Of a stretch of DNA of 64,000 bases, positions 1 through 7,733 are shown piece after piece. Under the pieces are notes generated by a model. It was not told where the DNA came from, did no database searches, and was given only the letters and a program-made list of their open reading frames with translations. The stretch is taken from positions 124,001 through 188,000 of the forward strand of contig NZ_KB908319.1 of assembly GCF_000382385.1 (NCBI RefSeq), read 5' to 3'. Each line of letters opens with the position of its first letter. Within the stretch, counting starts at the first letter, position 1. Position numbers and translations under genes: made by a program. This DNA is from Segatella maculosa DSM 19339 = JCM 15638. GTDB lineage: Bacteria > Bacteroidota > Bacteroidia > Bacteroidales > Bacteroidaceae.

Positions 1-33
1 TACTCCTTTTTTTAAATTTTCTCTATAATTTTC

Positions 34-63
34 TTGCGTTTCCAAGAAAAAAAGGTATATTTG
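34..63 (+). promoter_or_regulatory. Putative promoter upstream of palindromic array 1
   Basis: A Bacteroidota-type -7 box TATATTTG (56-63) lies 19 bp after a weak -33 TTG (34-36). Transcription would begin near 68-71, just before the tandem array, so the array would be part of the 5' leader of the DUF6261 gene at 505. Inference from motif and spacing only. Confidence 0.55.
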
Positions 64-71
64 CAAAAAAT

Positions 72-374
72 AAAGGAGGTTTTATGTATATATTAATTAG
101 AAATCAAAAATCCTCGGACGATGATGCTTCCAACCCCTTGGAAAATAAAAAATCCTCGGACGATGACATTTCCAACCCCTTGGAAAATAAAAAATCCTCG
201 GACGATGGCATTTCCAACCCCTTGGAAAGCAAAAAATCCTCGGACGATGACATTTCCAACCCCTTGGAAAGCAAAAATCCTCGGACGATGACATTTCCAA
301 CCCCTTGGAAAGTAAAAAATCCTTGGACGATGACATTTCCAACCCCTTGGAAAGCAAAAATCCTCAGACGATGA
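72..374 (+). other. Small repeat-peptide reading frame with strong ribosome binding site
   Basis: An AAAGGAGG sequence (72-79) sits 4 nt before an ATG at 84, which is notable because Bacteroidota rarely use Shine-Dalgarno pairing. The frame encodes 96 residues: a short hydrophobic start, then about four copies of a 14-residue acidic repeat resembling SSDDDISNPLENKK. A 41-bp unit then shifts the frame and the repeat reads as a different sequence. Because units are 41 or 42 bp, several frames on both strands stay open across the array, so an open frame alone is weak evidence for a protein. It could be a real leader peptide, a translated regulator of the downstream gene, or chance. No homologue recognised. 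Confidence 0.3.
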
Positions 375-443
375 CATTTCCAACCCCTTGGAAAGTAAAA
401 AATCTTCGGACGATGATAATTACAATCCATTGGAAAATAAAAA
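111..443 (+). repeat. Palindromic tandem array 1 (8 units, 41-42 bp)
   Basis: Eight direct repeats start at 111, 153, 195, 237, 278, 320, 361 and 403, giving spacings of 42, 42, 42, 41, 42, 41 and 42 bp. Each unit holds an inverted repeat, TTTCCAACCCCTTGGAAA, with 7-bp arms and a CCCC loop. The 41/42 difference is one A in the A-run between units. The last unit is the most diverged: its centre reads CAATCCATTG, which still folds. The array ends about 60 bp before the DUF6261 start codon at 505 and follows a plausible promoter, so it may be transcribed as a chain of small hairpins. It has no variable spacers and no cas genes, so it is not a CRISPR. Confidence 0.93.
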
Positions 444-504
444 CACATTATTTTAATATAATATATTGAATTAAGAAAATATTAATCTATTAATCTTTAA
501 TCAT

Positions 505-1443
505 ATGAAAATTAATCCTATTCAAAAAAGTCAGCTTCAACATATGGAGCATTATCAACTTGTTAATCACATATTAACAATTTGTAAAGAAGCAAAAATC
601 GAAAAGCTTGATACTGTTCTTGCAACTCTTCAAAAAGCATTTGAAAAAGAAGATTTATCATTGAACTTACCACGTAAAGAAGAGGGGACTAAAGAACTCC
701 GAGAACTTGATAAAGAACGTAGTAATGCTTATCGTGCGTTAACATTCGCTGTGAAACTGAACCAAAATTCAGAAGTAAAAACGAATAGAGATGCAGCAGA
801 AAAATTATCGGAAGTAATATCGCGCTATCCGAAGTTATTAAAAGCTAACTATGATAAAAAAAGCGGAATGATTAAGAATCTCGTTACCGATTTTTCTGAA
901 ACTGCAATATTTGAGCATGTAAAACTTCTCAAAATAAAACCATATATCGACCGACTTAGTAATGCCAATAAGGCGTTTGATGAACTTTATTGTTCGCGAC
1001 TAAAATCGTCTATCCCGACGGGAGCATTCGATGTAAAAGCACTACGCGCTGAAACCGACGCTGCGCTCAACGACGTTTTGCGCCGAATAGACTCGCTCGA
1101 TGACCTTGAACCCGAAACGCCTAATCTCGCAGAACTCATTAAACACTATAATGCACTTGTCGAGAAGAAACATTTTACACTTTCTCATCGTGCAGGCACG
1201 TCGCAGACGGCTCGCAAGAAACGTATGGCCGGCTACGCTGCGCTACTGCAGCCCGGTTTTGCACAACTTGAAGAATCACTCGGCTTGCCATCAAAAACCT
1301 TATCGTTTACGGGCAAGACAAAAGGTACCGGCGCGAAACGCAACTATCAGCTCGCCATAAAAGGTCAGACAGGCCTCGATGGCAAACCACGCACAGTTTG
1401 GGTCATTGTAGACAAAAACGGAAAACTTTCAGAAGTAAAATAA
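505..1443 (+). CDS. DUF6261-family protein, copy A
   Basis: The 312-residue product has no signal peptide or membrane segment and looks largely helical. A basic C-terminal segment of about 48 residues (from about 265, starting LSFTGKTKGTG) looks beta-rich. I recognise it as the Bacteroidota family DUF6261, function unknown. The start fits because the paralogue at 57115-58122 begins at the same place: both have the motif LQHMEH near residues 11-16. The two proteins are very similar, above all from about residue 165 onward. This copy lacks the lysine/proline-rich tail of the other. Base composition is odd: the first half is AT-rich, and from about 1010 the sequence becomes GC-rich like its neighbours, which suggests a mosaic. 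Array 1 lies directly upstream. It may be cytoplasmic and nucleic-acid binding, but that is a guess. Confidence 0.85.
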   Translation: MKINPIQKSQLQHMEHYQLVNHILTICKEAKIEKLDTVLATLQKAFEKEDLSLNLPRKEEGTKELRELDKERSNAYRALTFAVKLNQNSEVKTNRDAAEKLSEVISRYPKLLKANYDKKSGMIKNLVTDFSETAIFEHVKLLKIKPYIDRLSNANKAFDELYCSRLKSSIPTGAFDVKALRAETDAALNDVLRRIDSLDDLEPETPNLAELIKHYNALVEKKHFTLSHRAGTSQTARKKRMAGYAALLQPGFAQLEESLGLPSKTLSFTGKTKGTGAKRNYQLAIKGQTGLDGKPRTVWVIVDKNGKLSEVK

Positions 1444-1493
1444 AGTGTTATCCCTAATTTCAGATAAACGTTAAATAAATAAATGATAAAATT

Positions 1494-1706
1494 ATGACAA
1501 CAAAAACTTTCAGTGTTAACGGAATGAAGTGTGGGCATTGCAAAGCCAATGTCGAACAGGCCATTTTGGCATTAGACGGCGTGTCGCGTGCAGAGGCTAA
1601 CCTCGAAGCAAAGAGCGTGACGGTAGAATTTGACGAAAATCGTCAGAAAACGACTGATATCAAGCAAGCCGTTGAAAACTCCGGTCGATATGAGCTTATT
1701 ATCTAA
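1494..1706 (+). CDS. copZ: Heavy-metal-associated domain protein (copper chaperone)
   Basis: This 70-residue protein is one HMA (ferredoxin-like) domain. The metal-binding CxxC lies in the motif GMKCGHC at Cys13 and Cys16. Such proteins bind Cu(I) in the cytoplasm and pass it to a P-type ATPase. The next gene, 11 bp downstream on the same strand, is that kind of ATPase, so the pair probably forms one copper-export operon. The length is typical of CopZ. Other soft metals cannot be excluded from sequence alone, but a CxxC chaperone beside a CPC-type ATPase makes copper the best assignment. Confidence 0.88.
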   Translation: MTTKTFSVNGMKCGHCKANVEQAILALDGVSRAEANLEAKSVTVEFDENRQKTTDIKQAVENSGRYELII

Positions 1707-1717
1707 ATATTTCCGAG

Positions 1718-3637
1718 ATGAAAAAAACAGTTCCTATCGTTGGTATGGCGTGCGCGGCATGTGCAGCCAACGTCGAAAAGCGACTTAAGGGTTTAAAAGG
1801 CATACAATCAGTAGCCGTATCGTTGCCGGGTCGTTCGGCGCAGATTGATTATGACCCAGCCGTGATTTCCCTCGAGAAAATGAAGCAAGAGGTCAACAAC
1901 GCCGGCTACGACCTCGTCATAGAGAGCGGAAGAAGCGCCGACGAGATTTCGCGACGAGAATTCATACTTTTGCGTCGAAAAACGATTCTTTCGTGGTTGT
2001 CCTCGGCTTTGATAATGGCAATCTCAATGCGATGGCTCATCGTCGGCAGCCGCGACATGGGCAATCAGGTGTCGTTGCTGCTGTCGCTCTTCACGCTTCT
2101 TTACTGTGGACGAGTGTTCTATCAGACAGCCTTCCGGCAGCTAATTCATCGTATGGCGAGCATGGATACGCTGGTGGCGCTGTCCACGGGCATCAGTTTT
2201 CTGTTCAGCGTCTTCAATACATTTTGGGGCGACAGCGTGTGGGGCAGTCGCGGCATCGAATGGCACACGTATTACGATGCCAGTGTGATGATCATCACAT
2301 TTGTGCTGACCGGCCGACTGTTGGAAGATAAGGCGAAAGATGCGACGGCAGCCTCTATTCGTCAGCTGATGGGTCTTCAACCCAAAACGGCGCGCATCCT
2401 ACAGGACGGGGCGATTGTCGAAGTGCCTATTTCAACGATAGAACGTGGCGACGTATTAGAAGTTCGAGCCGGCGATAAAATTCCGGTTGACGGCGAGGTC
2501 GTAGCGGCCGAAAGTTTTATGAAAGCCGATGCGGCCTACGTAGACGAGAGCATGATTACGGGCGAACCGACGCCTGCGGAGAAAAAAATAGGCGACGACG
2601 TGCTGGCCGGAACCATTCCCAGCCAAGGAAAGCTGCGCATGCGGGCGCGACAGATCGGCGAGGACACGGCGCTTGCCCATATTATTCAGATGGTGCAAGA
2701 GGCCCAAGGGAGTAAGGCCCCGGTGCAGAGAATTGTCGATCAGGCTGCTTTGATTTTTGTGCCGATTGTCGCATTGATTTCGCTCGCTACATTTCTTTTG
2801 TGGTGGATAATCGGTGGGAATACCGCTTTGCCTCAGGCTATTCTGTCGGCCGTCGCAGTGCTTGTGATTGCCTGTCCTTGCGCAATGGGGCTCGCCACCC
2901 CCACGGCGCTGATGGTCGGAATTGGTAAAGCCGCGCAGGAAAAAGTGCTCATTAAGGACGCAACCGCCTTGGAACGGTTGCGCAAAGTCGATGCCATGGT
3001 AATCGACAAGACCGGAACGTTGACCATTCCCAATCAGGACATCGATTTCACAAAAGCCGATGACTTACCACTTGAAGCGCGCGAATCGCTCAAGCCGAAC
3101 GCTGCCGAAGCAATGCAATCCTTGCAAAATTCCGGCGTAGAAGTCTACATGATGAGTGGCGATAAGGAAGAAGCTGCCCGTTATTGGGCCCAGAAAGCGG
3201 GTATCGAACATTATAAGAGTAAGGTGCTTCCGCAGGACAAAGAGGACCTTGTTCGCACGCTTCAGCAACGCGGAAAGACTGTGGCGATGGTCGGAGATGG
3301 CATCAATGACACGCAAGCCTTGGCTTTGGCAGATGTCAGTATCGCGATAGGAAGGGGTACAGATGTGGCCATGGACGTGGCCCAAGTGACTTTAATGAGC
3401 GACGATTTAAGGTGCATTCCCAAGGCAATCCGGCTGAGTCAGCGCACCGTAAAGATGATTGGTCAGAACCTATTTTGGGCTTTTATATACAACATTGTCT
3501 GCATTCCTTTGGCCGCAGGTGCGCTGCATCTCTTCGCAATAAACTTTCAAATCACGCCCATGTGGGCCGGAATGCTCATGGCATTCTCAAGCGTCAGCGT
3601 CGTTTTGAACAGTCTTCGGCTACGGTATGTGGCCTAA
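1718..3637 (+). CDS. copA: P1B-type copper-transporting ATPase lacking most of its N domain
   Basis: The 639-residue protein has an N-terminal HMA domain (Cys12, Cys15), membrane helices, the actuator motif TGE (281-283), the transmembrane metal site CPC (386-388), the phosphorylation motif DKTGT (Asp430) and the hinge motif GDGIND (526-531). It would export Cu(I) at the cost of ATP. The oddity is the stretch between DKTGT and the MSGD motif (479-482): only about 45 residues remain where well-studied CopA proteins carry a nucleotide-binding domain of more than 100. The usual HP motif of that domain is absent, while both flanks of the P domain are intact and in frame. It could be a lineage-specific compact form or a domain deletion. 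The 3' end overlaps the convergent gene by 4 bp. Confidence 0.87.
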   Translation: MKKTVPIVGMACAACAANVEKRLKGLKGIQSVAVSLPGRSAQIDYDPAVISLEKMKQEVNNAGYDLVIESGRSADEISRREFILLRRKTILSWLSSALIMAISMRWLIVGSRDMGNQVSLLLSLFTLLYCGRVFYQTAFRQLIHRMASMDTLVALSTGISFLFSVFNTFWGDSVWGSRGIEWHTYYDASVMIITFVLTGRLLEDKAKDATAASIRQLMGLQPKTARILQDGAIVEVPISTIERGDVLEVRAGDKIPVDGEVVAAESFMKADAAYVDESMITGEPTPAEKKIGDDVLAGTIPSQGKLRMRARQIGEDTALAHIIQMVQEAQGSKAPVQRIVDQAALIFVPIVALISLATFLLWWIIGGNTALPQAILSAVAVLVIACPCAMGLATPTALMVGIGKAAQEKVLIKDATALERLRKVDAMVIDKTGTLTIPNQDIDFTKADDLPLEARESLKPNAAEAMQSLQNSGVEVYMMSGDKEEAARYWAQKAGIEHYKSKVLPQDKEDLVRTLQQRGKTVAMVGDGINDTQALALADVSIAIGRGTDVAMDVAQVTLMSDDLRCIPKAIRLSQRTVKMIGQNLFWAFIYNIVCIPLAAGALHLFAINFQITPMWAGMLMAFSSVSVVLNSLRLRYVA

Positions 3638-4407
3638 TTTTTGGGCACGGGATAGTTGTATTGGTCGAAATAACGCAAGCCCTGACGGCGGTACCATGCG
3701 CTTTCTACGTTGATTTGCAGGCTGAACGACGGGCTTACCGTGTACTTCACAGCCGCTCCGATGACGTCGGCACCGGGCATACCGATGCCGGATGCCATCG
3801 GATAATACATGCCGTAAAGACCCGGACTGCCATATCCGAAAAGCCCATAGCGGTTATAATAGTTGCCATAATTATTGACAACGCTCTTTTGTCCGTACAC
3901 CCAAGCCTCCCAACGGTCGTTAAACCGGTAGCCAAGGGCAGCGTAAATGGCACCGTCACGATAGGAATCACTGCCCCAATTGATGTTCTGCACGTAGCCA
4001 CCGGCTGCTAACCAAAGCCGCTTATCCTTTGATATCGGGGCCAAATACGTGGCGTTGATGCGCTGACCGAAGCCACCATGATGCGGCAAATCGTGGCCGA
4101 AAGTGGCAAAGGCCGACAAATCCACCGACACGTTCAGGCCACGATGGAGTCCCCAACCATAGTCATATAAATAAGGCGTAAGCACGGTTGGCACGGCAAC
4201 TTCCCTGTCCGGGTCTGCATAATCAATGCGCCGGGACTCACCGCTATAGACATAACTCGTCATATCGGTGCAAATCGTGTCGCCGGGAAGCAACCATCCC
4301 TTGCGCGGAGCATCGAAACTGTGGAGCGGTCCCTCGTGTATTCGCGTCTGTGCCTGCGCAAAAAGCGTGCAAATCAGCGCGATAATGATTGTCTTTGTCC
4401 TTTTCAT
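3634..4407 (-). CDS. Secreted protein of unknown function, probably outer-membrane associated
   Basis: The 257-residue product begins with a signal peptide (MKRTKTIIIALICTLFAQAQ), so it is exported. The mature part is rich in Tyr, Gly and aromatic residues in alternating patterns, with a glycine- and tyrosine-rich stretch near residues 180-215, as in small outer-membrane beta-barrels. I recognise no specific family. An upstream in-frame ATG at 4434 would put nine extra residues before the signal peptide and would lie upstream of the -7 box at 4413-4420, so I prefer 4407. It converges on copA and overlaps its last 4 bp. Confidence 0.72.
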   Translation of the reverse strand: MKRTKTIIIALICTLFAQAQTRIHEGPLHSFDAPRKGWLLPGDTICTDMTSYVYSGESRRIDYADPDREVAVPTVLTPYLYDYGWGLHRGLNVSVDLSAFATFGHDLPHHGGFGQRINATYLAPISKDKRLWLAAGGYVQNINWGSDSYRDGAIYAALGYRFNDRWEAWVYGQKSVVNNYGNYYNRYGLFGYGSPGLYGMYYPMASGIGMPGADVIGAAVKYTVSPSFSLQINVESAWYRRQGLRYFDQYNYPVPKN

Positions 4408-4412
4408 TGCGA

Positions 4413-4420
4413 CAAAGATA
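4413..4420 (-). promoter_or_regulatory. -7 box; implies a leaderless or nearly leaderless transcript
   Basis: TATCTTTG reads on the minus strand from 4420 to 4413, only 5 nt before the ATG at 4407. Bacteroidota transcripts usually begin a few bases after this box, so the mRNA would start at or next to the start codon. Confidence 0.5.
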
Positions 4421-4510
4421 CGAAAGGAAAGCATAACGTTTGCAGCCGGTTAGTGTTTTTTATGATAACAAAATCAAAAACAACGACGAACATTAAATAA
4501 CATAAAATAA

Positions 4511-4542
4511 TTTTGTCGTTCTCGCAATTTGGCCTAAATTTG
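4511..4542 (+). promoter_or_regulatory. Promoter for the secreted protein at 4569
   Basis: A -33 TTTTG (4511-4515) and a -7 TAAATTTG (4535-4542) are separated by 19 bp, matching the Bacteroidota sigma-ABfr pattern, 27 bp before the start codon. Confidence 0.65.
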
Positions 4543-4568
4543 CTCGCATATCAACAAAAGGAGCGTTT

Positions 4569-5174
4569 ATGAAAAAGCAGTGTTTAGTGCTCATGGCAGC
4601 GTTTTTGCCGGCGATGACCTTGCCTGTCGGCGCACAGAACAACAAGAACGGCCAACAGGAAACGCTGGTCGGGAAGGTCTCAAAGCTATGGAAAGACGCC
4701 AAAAAGCAGATTGATAAGACCGGAAAAGACATCGGAGAGAAAATCGGTTTCGATGAACTTGCATCGAAAAAGCATGAAGCCGACCTGATAGAAGTAGACG
4801 GAATCAAGTATATGCCGGTGTACACTACCGACCATTTTGCCAAACTTTACCCCAAAGAAGACGCCGAACTCGTGCGCCTCTCGCGTGAAGCTTTCATGCA
4901 AAAATACCCGCAAGCGGAGATTATCTACGCCGTTGTGCCACAGAAGGATTGGCTGAATACCGTCTTGCGCGACGGCTCCAAGGTGACAGGTTACCGGCGT
5001 CGGGCCTACTGTTACGTGGTGGCTAAGGACGGAACCGAGGGATATCTCAATGCATGTTTCCTGTTTATGGCCGACCGCGAAGCCGGAAACGACTATGTAA
5101 AAAGCAAAAGTTGGCCGCGCAGAGCGTGCACAGACGCCGTTCCAAGCCAAGTATATCCTCAATTGATAAGATAA
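4569..5174 (+). CDS. Secreted hypothetical protein
   Basis: The 201-residue product has a typical signal peptide (first 23 residues, ending near PVGAQ). A charged, amphipathic lysine-rich stretch (about residues 33-60) follows, then a mixed alpha/beta domain to the end. No lipobox Cys and no membrane helix follow the signal, so it is probably periplasmic. I do not recognise the family. It stands alone with its own promoter and is followed by a MITE-like repeat, so context gives no hint of its role. Confidence 0.7.
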   Translation: MKKQCLVLMAAFLPAMTLPVGAQNNKNGQQETLVGKVSKLWKDAKKQIDKTGKDIGEKIGFDELASKKHEADLIEVDGIKYMPVYTTDHFAKLYPKEDAELVRLSREAFMQKYPQAEIIYAVVPQKDWLNTVLRDGSKVTGYRRRAYCYVVAKDGTEGYLNACFLFMADREAGNDYVKSKSWPRRACTDAVPSQVYPQLIR

Positions 5175-5200
5175 AAAGGGGCTGAAAGAATTGTCAAATG

Positions 5201-5425
5201 TGAGCGGACGCACAAGCCGTGCGTCCCTACATGCGTTCAATCGTTTTCTTATCTCAGCCATTTCACCGTGCAATATAGCTGACTTTACCCCACAATCTCA
5301 CCCATTTCACCGCGCAAAATGGCTGAGATTGAAATGCAAGGTGTAAGTCGTTGGTAATCAATTCGGCTGAAGCTCGAGAGTGTTTGAGTGTGTGTAGGGA
5401 CGCACGGTCCGTCCGTCCGCTCAAG
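5201..5425. mobile_element. MITE-like composite palindromic element, copy 1
   Basis: This fills most of the gene-free gap 5175-5606. The two ends are inverted copies of repeat family A: at 5201-5240 it reads GAGCGGACGCAC..GTGCGTCCCTACATG and at 5394-5425 the reverse, GTAGGGACGCAC..CCGCTCAAG. Between them lie family B palindromes (about 5250-5332) and a 24-bp segment (5337-5360, starting CAAGGTGTAAGTCG) that recurs exactly, in reverse orientation, in the second copy at 18738-18761. No reading frame of note lies inside. The structure resembles a non-autonomous miniature transposable element; no clear target-site duplication was identified. Confidence 0.7.
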
Positions 5426-5606
5426 TTTCAGTTGGCCGTTGCCAAGTAAACAGGTGGACAAGTTGAATGTCTATACGGATATAGGGGTAAAATGGCGGCA
5501 GATTATACGGCGAACGTGGTGGACAAGTTAAATGTCTATACGCATTTTGGGGCACAAGTTCGGCCTTCCGCCCCCCGAAAGGGCTGAGAGCGGCTTTTTA
5601 TTCTTC

Positions 5607-6389
5607 TCAATACGACGCCGTACACGCTATTCCTGCGGCGATGACACGGTCGCGAATGGCGTTCAACTCGGCTGGTGTGGCCTTGAGAAGTGCCTTATCG
5701 GGCGTCTCACGGTCGATGGTATAAATCATCACCTCCTGCGGTTGGACGCGCTTCATGGCCTCCAACCACGGCCCGACAAAGCGTTCGTGCGTATTATCAA
5801 CGTCGGTTCCGTCTTCCGCCCTACCCTTCAAGAACATTGATTGAATGATGACGTGGCCGTTGAAACGGCAAAGTTGGTCGATGATTTTGTGGATATCGTA
5901 CGACGGTTGCTGCGGTCTGTCTACCTTATTTATATAGTCCGAATCTACCGTATCCACCTTTAATATGTTGTTATCCACGCGTATCAAGGCCTCGAAAACG
6001 CTGTCCTTGAAGATGAATGTACTGTTGCTTAGCACGCTGATTTTAGCTTCCGGACAGTATTGGTTGCGCAGTCTTACGGTGTCATCTATGATGTTTTGGA
6101 AGTCAGGATGGGCCGTTGGCTCTCCATTTCCGGCAAAGGTCAGCACGTCAGGCCGCTCGTTTCGCGTGCGCATCTCACGCAGTTTGGCCTCCAGAGCAGT
6201 GGCAATGGCCTCGCGCGAAGGGCGTCGCAGGGTCGGCACATGGTCTTTGTTGAACCCGCATTCACAGTAGATGCAGTCGAAATTACACATCTTTCCGTCG
6301 GCCGGCATGAGGTTGATGCCCAGCGAAATGCCCAATCGACGGCTGTGAACCGGGCCAAAAATGGGCGAAGGATAAATGATAGTGCTCAT
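5607..6389 (-). CDS. Radical SAM protein
   Basis: The 260-residue protein carries the radical SAM cluster motif CxxxCxxC in the form CNFDCIYC (about residues 34-41), followed by a conserved Gly-Glu motif (AGNGEPTAH) for SAM binding. It belongs to a small, widespread radical SAM family whose substrate is not known to me; it has no extra cluster domain or partner gene here. It would act in the cytoplasm with a [4Fe-4S] cluster. A -7 box lies 8 bp before its start codon. It is monocistronic and divergent from ftsX. Confidence 0.85.
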   Translation of the reverse strand: MSTIIYPSPIFGPVHSRRLGISLGINLMPADGKMCNFDCIYCECGFNKDHVPTLRRPSREAIATALEAKLREMRTRNERPDVLTFAGNGEPTAHPDFQNIIDDTVRLRNQYCPEAKISVLSNSTFIFKDSVFEALIRVDNNILKVDTVDSDYINKVDRPQQPSYDIHKIIDQLCRFNGHVIIQSMFLKGRAEDGTDVDNTHERFVGPWLEAMKRVQPQEVMIYTIDRETPDKALLKATPAELNAIRDRVIAAGIACTASY

Positions 6390-6397
6390 ACAGTGGG

Positions 6398-6405
6398 CAA
6401 AGTTA
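6398..6405 (-). promoter_or_regulatory. -7 box of the radical SAM gene
   Basis: TAACTTTG reads from 6405 to 6398, 8 bp before the start codon at 6389, implying a very short leader. Confidence 0.5.
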
Positions 6406-6476
6406 GCGAATTAATTCGGTATGCTTTCATTTACAAGATGATTAGAATAAATTAATAGTTAACGGAGGTTAAACTA

Positions 6477-6507
6477 TTGTGTGACGGCGAATTAAGCATT
6501 ACCTTTG
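6477..6507 (+). promoter_or_regulatory. Promoter of the ftsX operon
   Basis: A -33 TTG (6477-6479) and a -7 TACCTTTG (6500-6507) with 20-bp spacing lie 32 bp before ftsX. Confidence 0.6.
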
Positions 6508-6539
6508 TGGGATATTTGTTGTGATATACGCTGTTCGGA

Positions 6540-7418
6540 ATGGGAAATAAACGCAAAAATACGCGCAATCGGCAAGGATTGCAAAGTGTTACGCTGTGTA
6601 TCAGCACATCGTTGGTGCTGATTTTGTTGGGAATGGTGGTCTTTTCCGTGCTCACGGCAAGGAATATGTCGACCTATGTAAGGGAGAATCTCATCGTAAC
6701 GATGATGCTTCAAGACGACATGACGAACCCCGAAGCCCGGCAACTTTGCGGCAGATTGCATCGCTATCCCTATATAAATAAGGTGGAATTCATCAGCAAA
6801 GAGCAGGCATTAAAGGAGCAAACGCAGGCCTTGGGCACAGACCCTTCGGAGTTTATCGGAGCCAATCCGTTTCAGGCTTCCATTGAGATTAGACTCAAAA
6901 GTGACTATGCCAACACCGACTCTTTACAGTGGATTACAAAGGAATTACAGCGATATCCCAAGGTAGGAAGCATCACTTATCAAAAGGGTTTGATGGATAG
7001 TGTCAACACGTTGCTGCAGAAAATCAGCCTTGTCCTGCTGATTTTGGCCGGCTTGCTGACCTTTGTCTCGTTCTCACTCATCAGCAACACCGTCCGTTTG
7101 AGCATCTATGCACGACGCTTCTCCATTCACATTATGAAACTGGTCGGCGCATCTTGGGGTTTCATTCGGCGTCCGTTCGTGTTGCGAGCCGTGGGTGTTG
7201 GCATCATAGCCGCACTGCTTGCAGTGGTCGTTTTGGGCTGTTGTGTCTACGCACTCTACACATATGAGCCCGATATATTGACCGTTGTGACGCCCGAAGT
7301 GATGGTTGTTACGGCCTTGTCTGTGTTCCTCTTCGGCATTATTATCACGGCGATATGTGCCGGTCTTTCGGTGAATAAGTTCTTAAAGATGAAAGCCGGC
7401 GAACTATATAAGATATGA
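6540..7418 (+). CDS. ftsX: Cell division protein FtsX
   Basis: The 292-residue protein has the FtsX layout: a short cytoplasmic N-terminus, one membrane helix (about residues 20-42), a periplasmic domain (about 45-160) and three further helices near the C-terminus (about 165-190, 215-240, 255-278). FtsX with the ATPase FtsE controls peptidoglycan hydrolysis at the division septum. No ftsE is in this window. It is the first gene of a tightly packed operon with DUF3098, uppP, truB, queA and folK, a common Bacteroidales order. Confidence 0.9.
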   Translation: MGNKRKNTRNRQGLQSVTLCISTSLVLILLGMVVFSVLTARNMSTYVRENLIVTMMLQDDMTNPEARQLCGRLHRYPYINKVEFISKEQALKEQTQALGTDPSEFIGANPFQASIEIRLKSDYANTDSLQWITKELQRYPKVGSITYQKGLMDSVNTLLQKISLVLLILAGLLTFVSFSLISNTVRLSIYARRFSIHIMKLVGASWGFIRRPFVLRAVGVGIIAALLAVVVLGCCVYALYTYEPDILTVVTPEVMVVTALSVFLFGIIITAICAGLSVNKFLKMKAGELYKI

Positions 7419-7490
7419 TTGGACCCCAAGATGCGTGGAATTGTCGCGAAAACCACGCACGACGGGGCGATAGATAAACGAAAACAAATT

Positions 7491-7733
7491 ATGAATAAAA
7501 AGAATTTTGCATTCGATAAGACCAACTTCATGCTGTTGGCCATTGGAATGGCGGTCGTCATCTTGGGCTTTATCCTCATGAGCGGAGGCGGTCCTTCGGA
7601 ACAAAACTTCGACCCCGGCATCTTCAGCACGATGAAAATAAAGGTCGCTCCGGTGATTTGTTTCGTCGGATTTGTGTCAATCATCTATGCCATTATCCGT
7701 AAACCGAAGGACAATTACACCGAGACTGACTGA
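7491..7733 (+). CDS. DUF3098-family small membrane protein
   Basis: The 80-residue protein has two membrane helices (about 12-30 and 48-68) separated by a short loop with the GGGPSE motif. Family DUF3098 is found almost only in Bacteroidota, always of this size, and has no known function. The frame is open upstream to 7419, but the start at MNKKNFAFDK matches the family. It lies between ftsX and uppP and overlaps the uppP start by 1 bp (TGATG), so coupled translation and a cell-envelope role are likely. Confidence 0.82.
   Translation: MNKKNFAFDKTNFMLLAIGMAVVILGFILMSGGGPSEQNFDPGIFSTMKIKVAPVICFVGFVSIIYAIIRKPKDNYTETD

Noticed and set aside
84..448. Several overlapping protein-coding frames on both strands across array 1
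   Set aside because: Repeats of 41-42 bp without stops keep many frames open. Only the frame at 84 with a ribosome binding site is worth keeping, at low confidence.
5175..5606. Small genes in the gap
   Set aside because: The sequence is a composite palindromic repeat without a start site or conserved frame.
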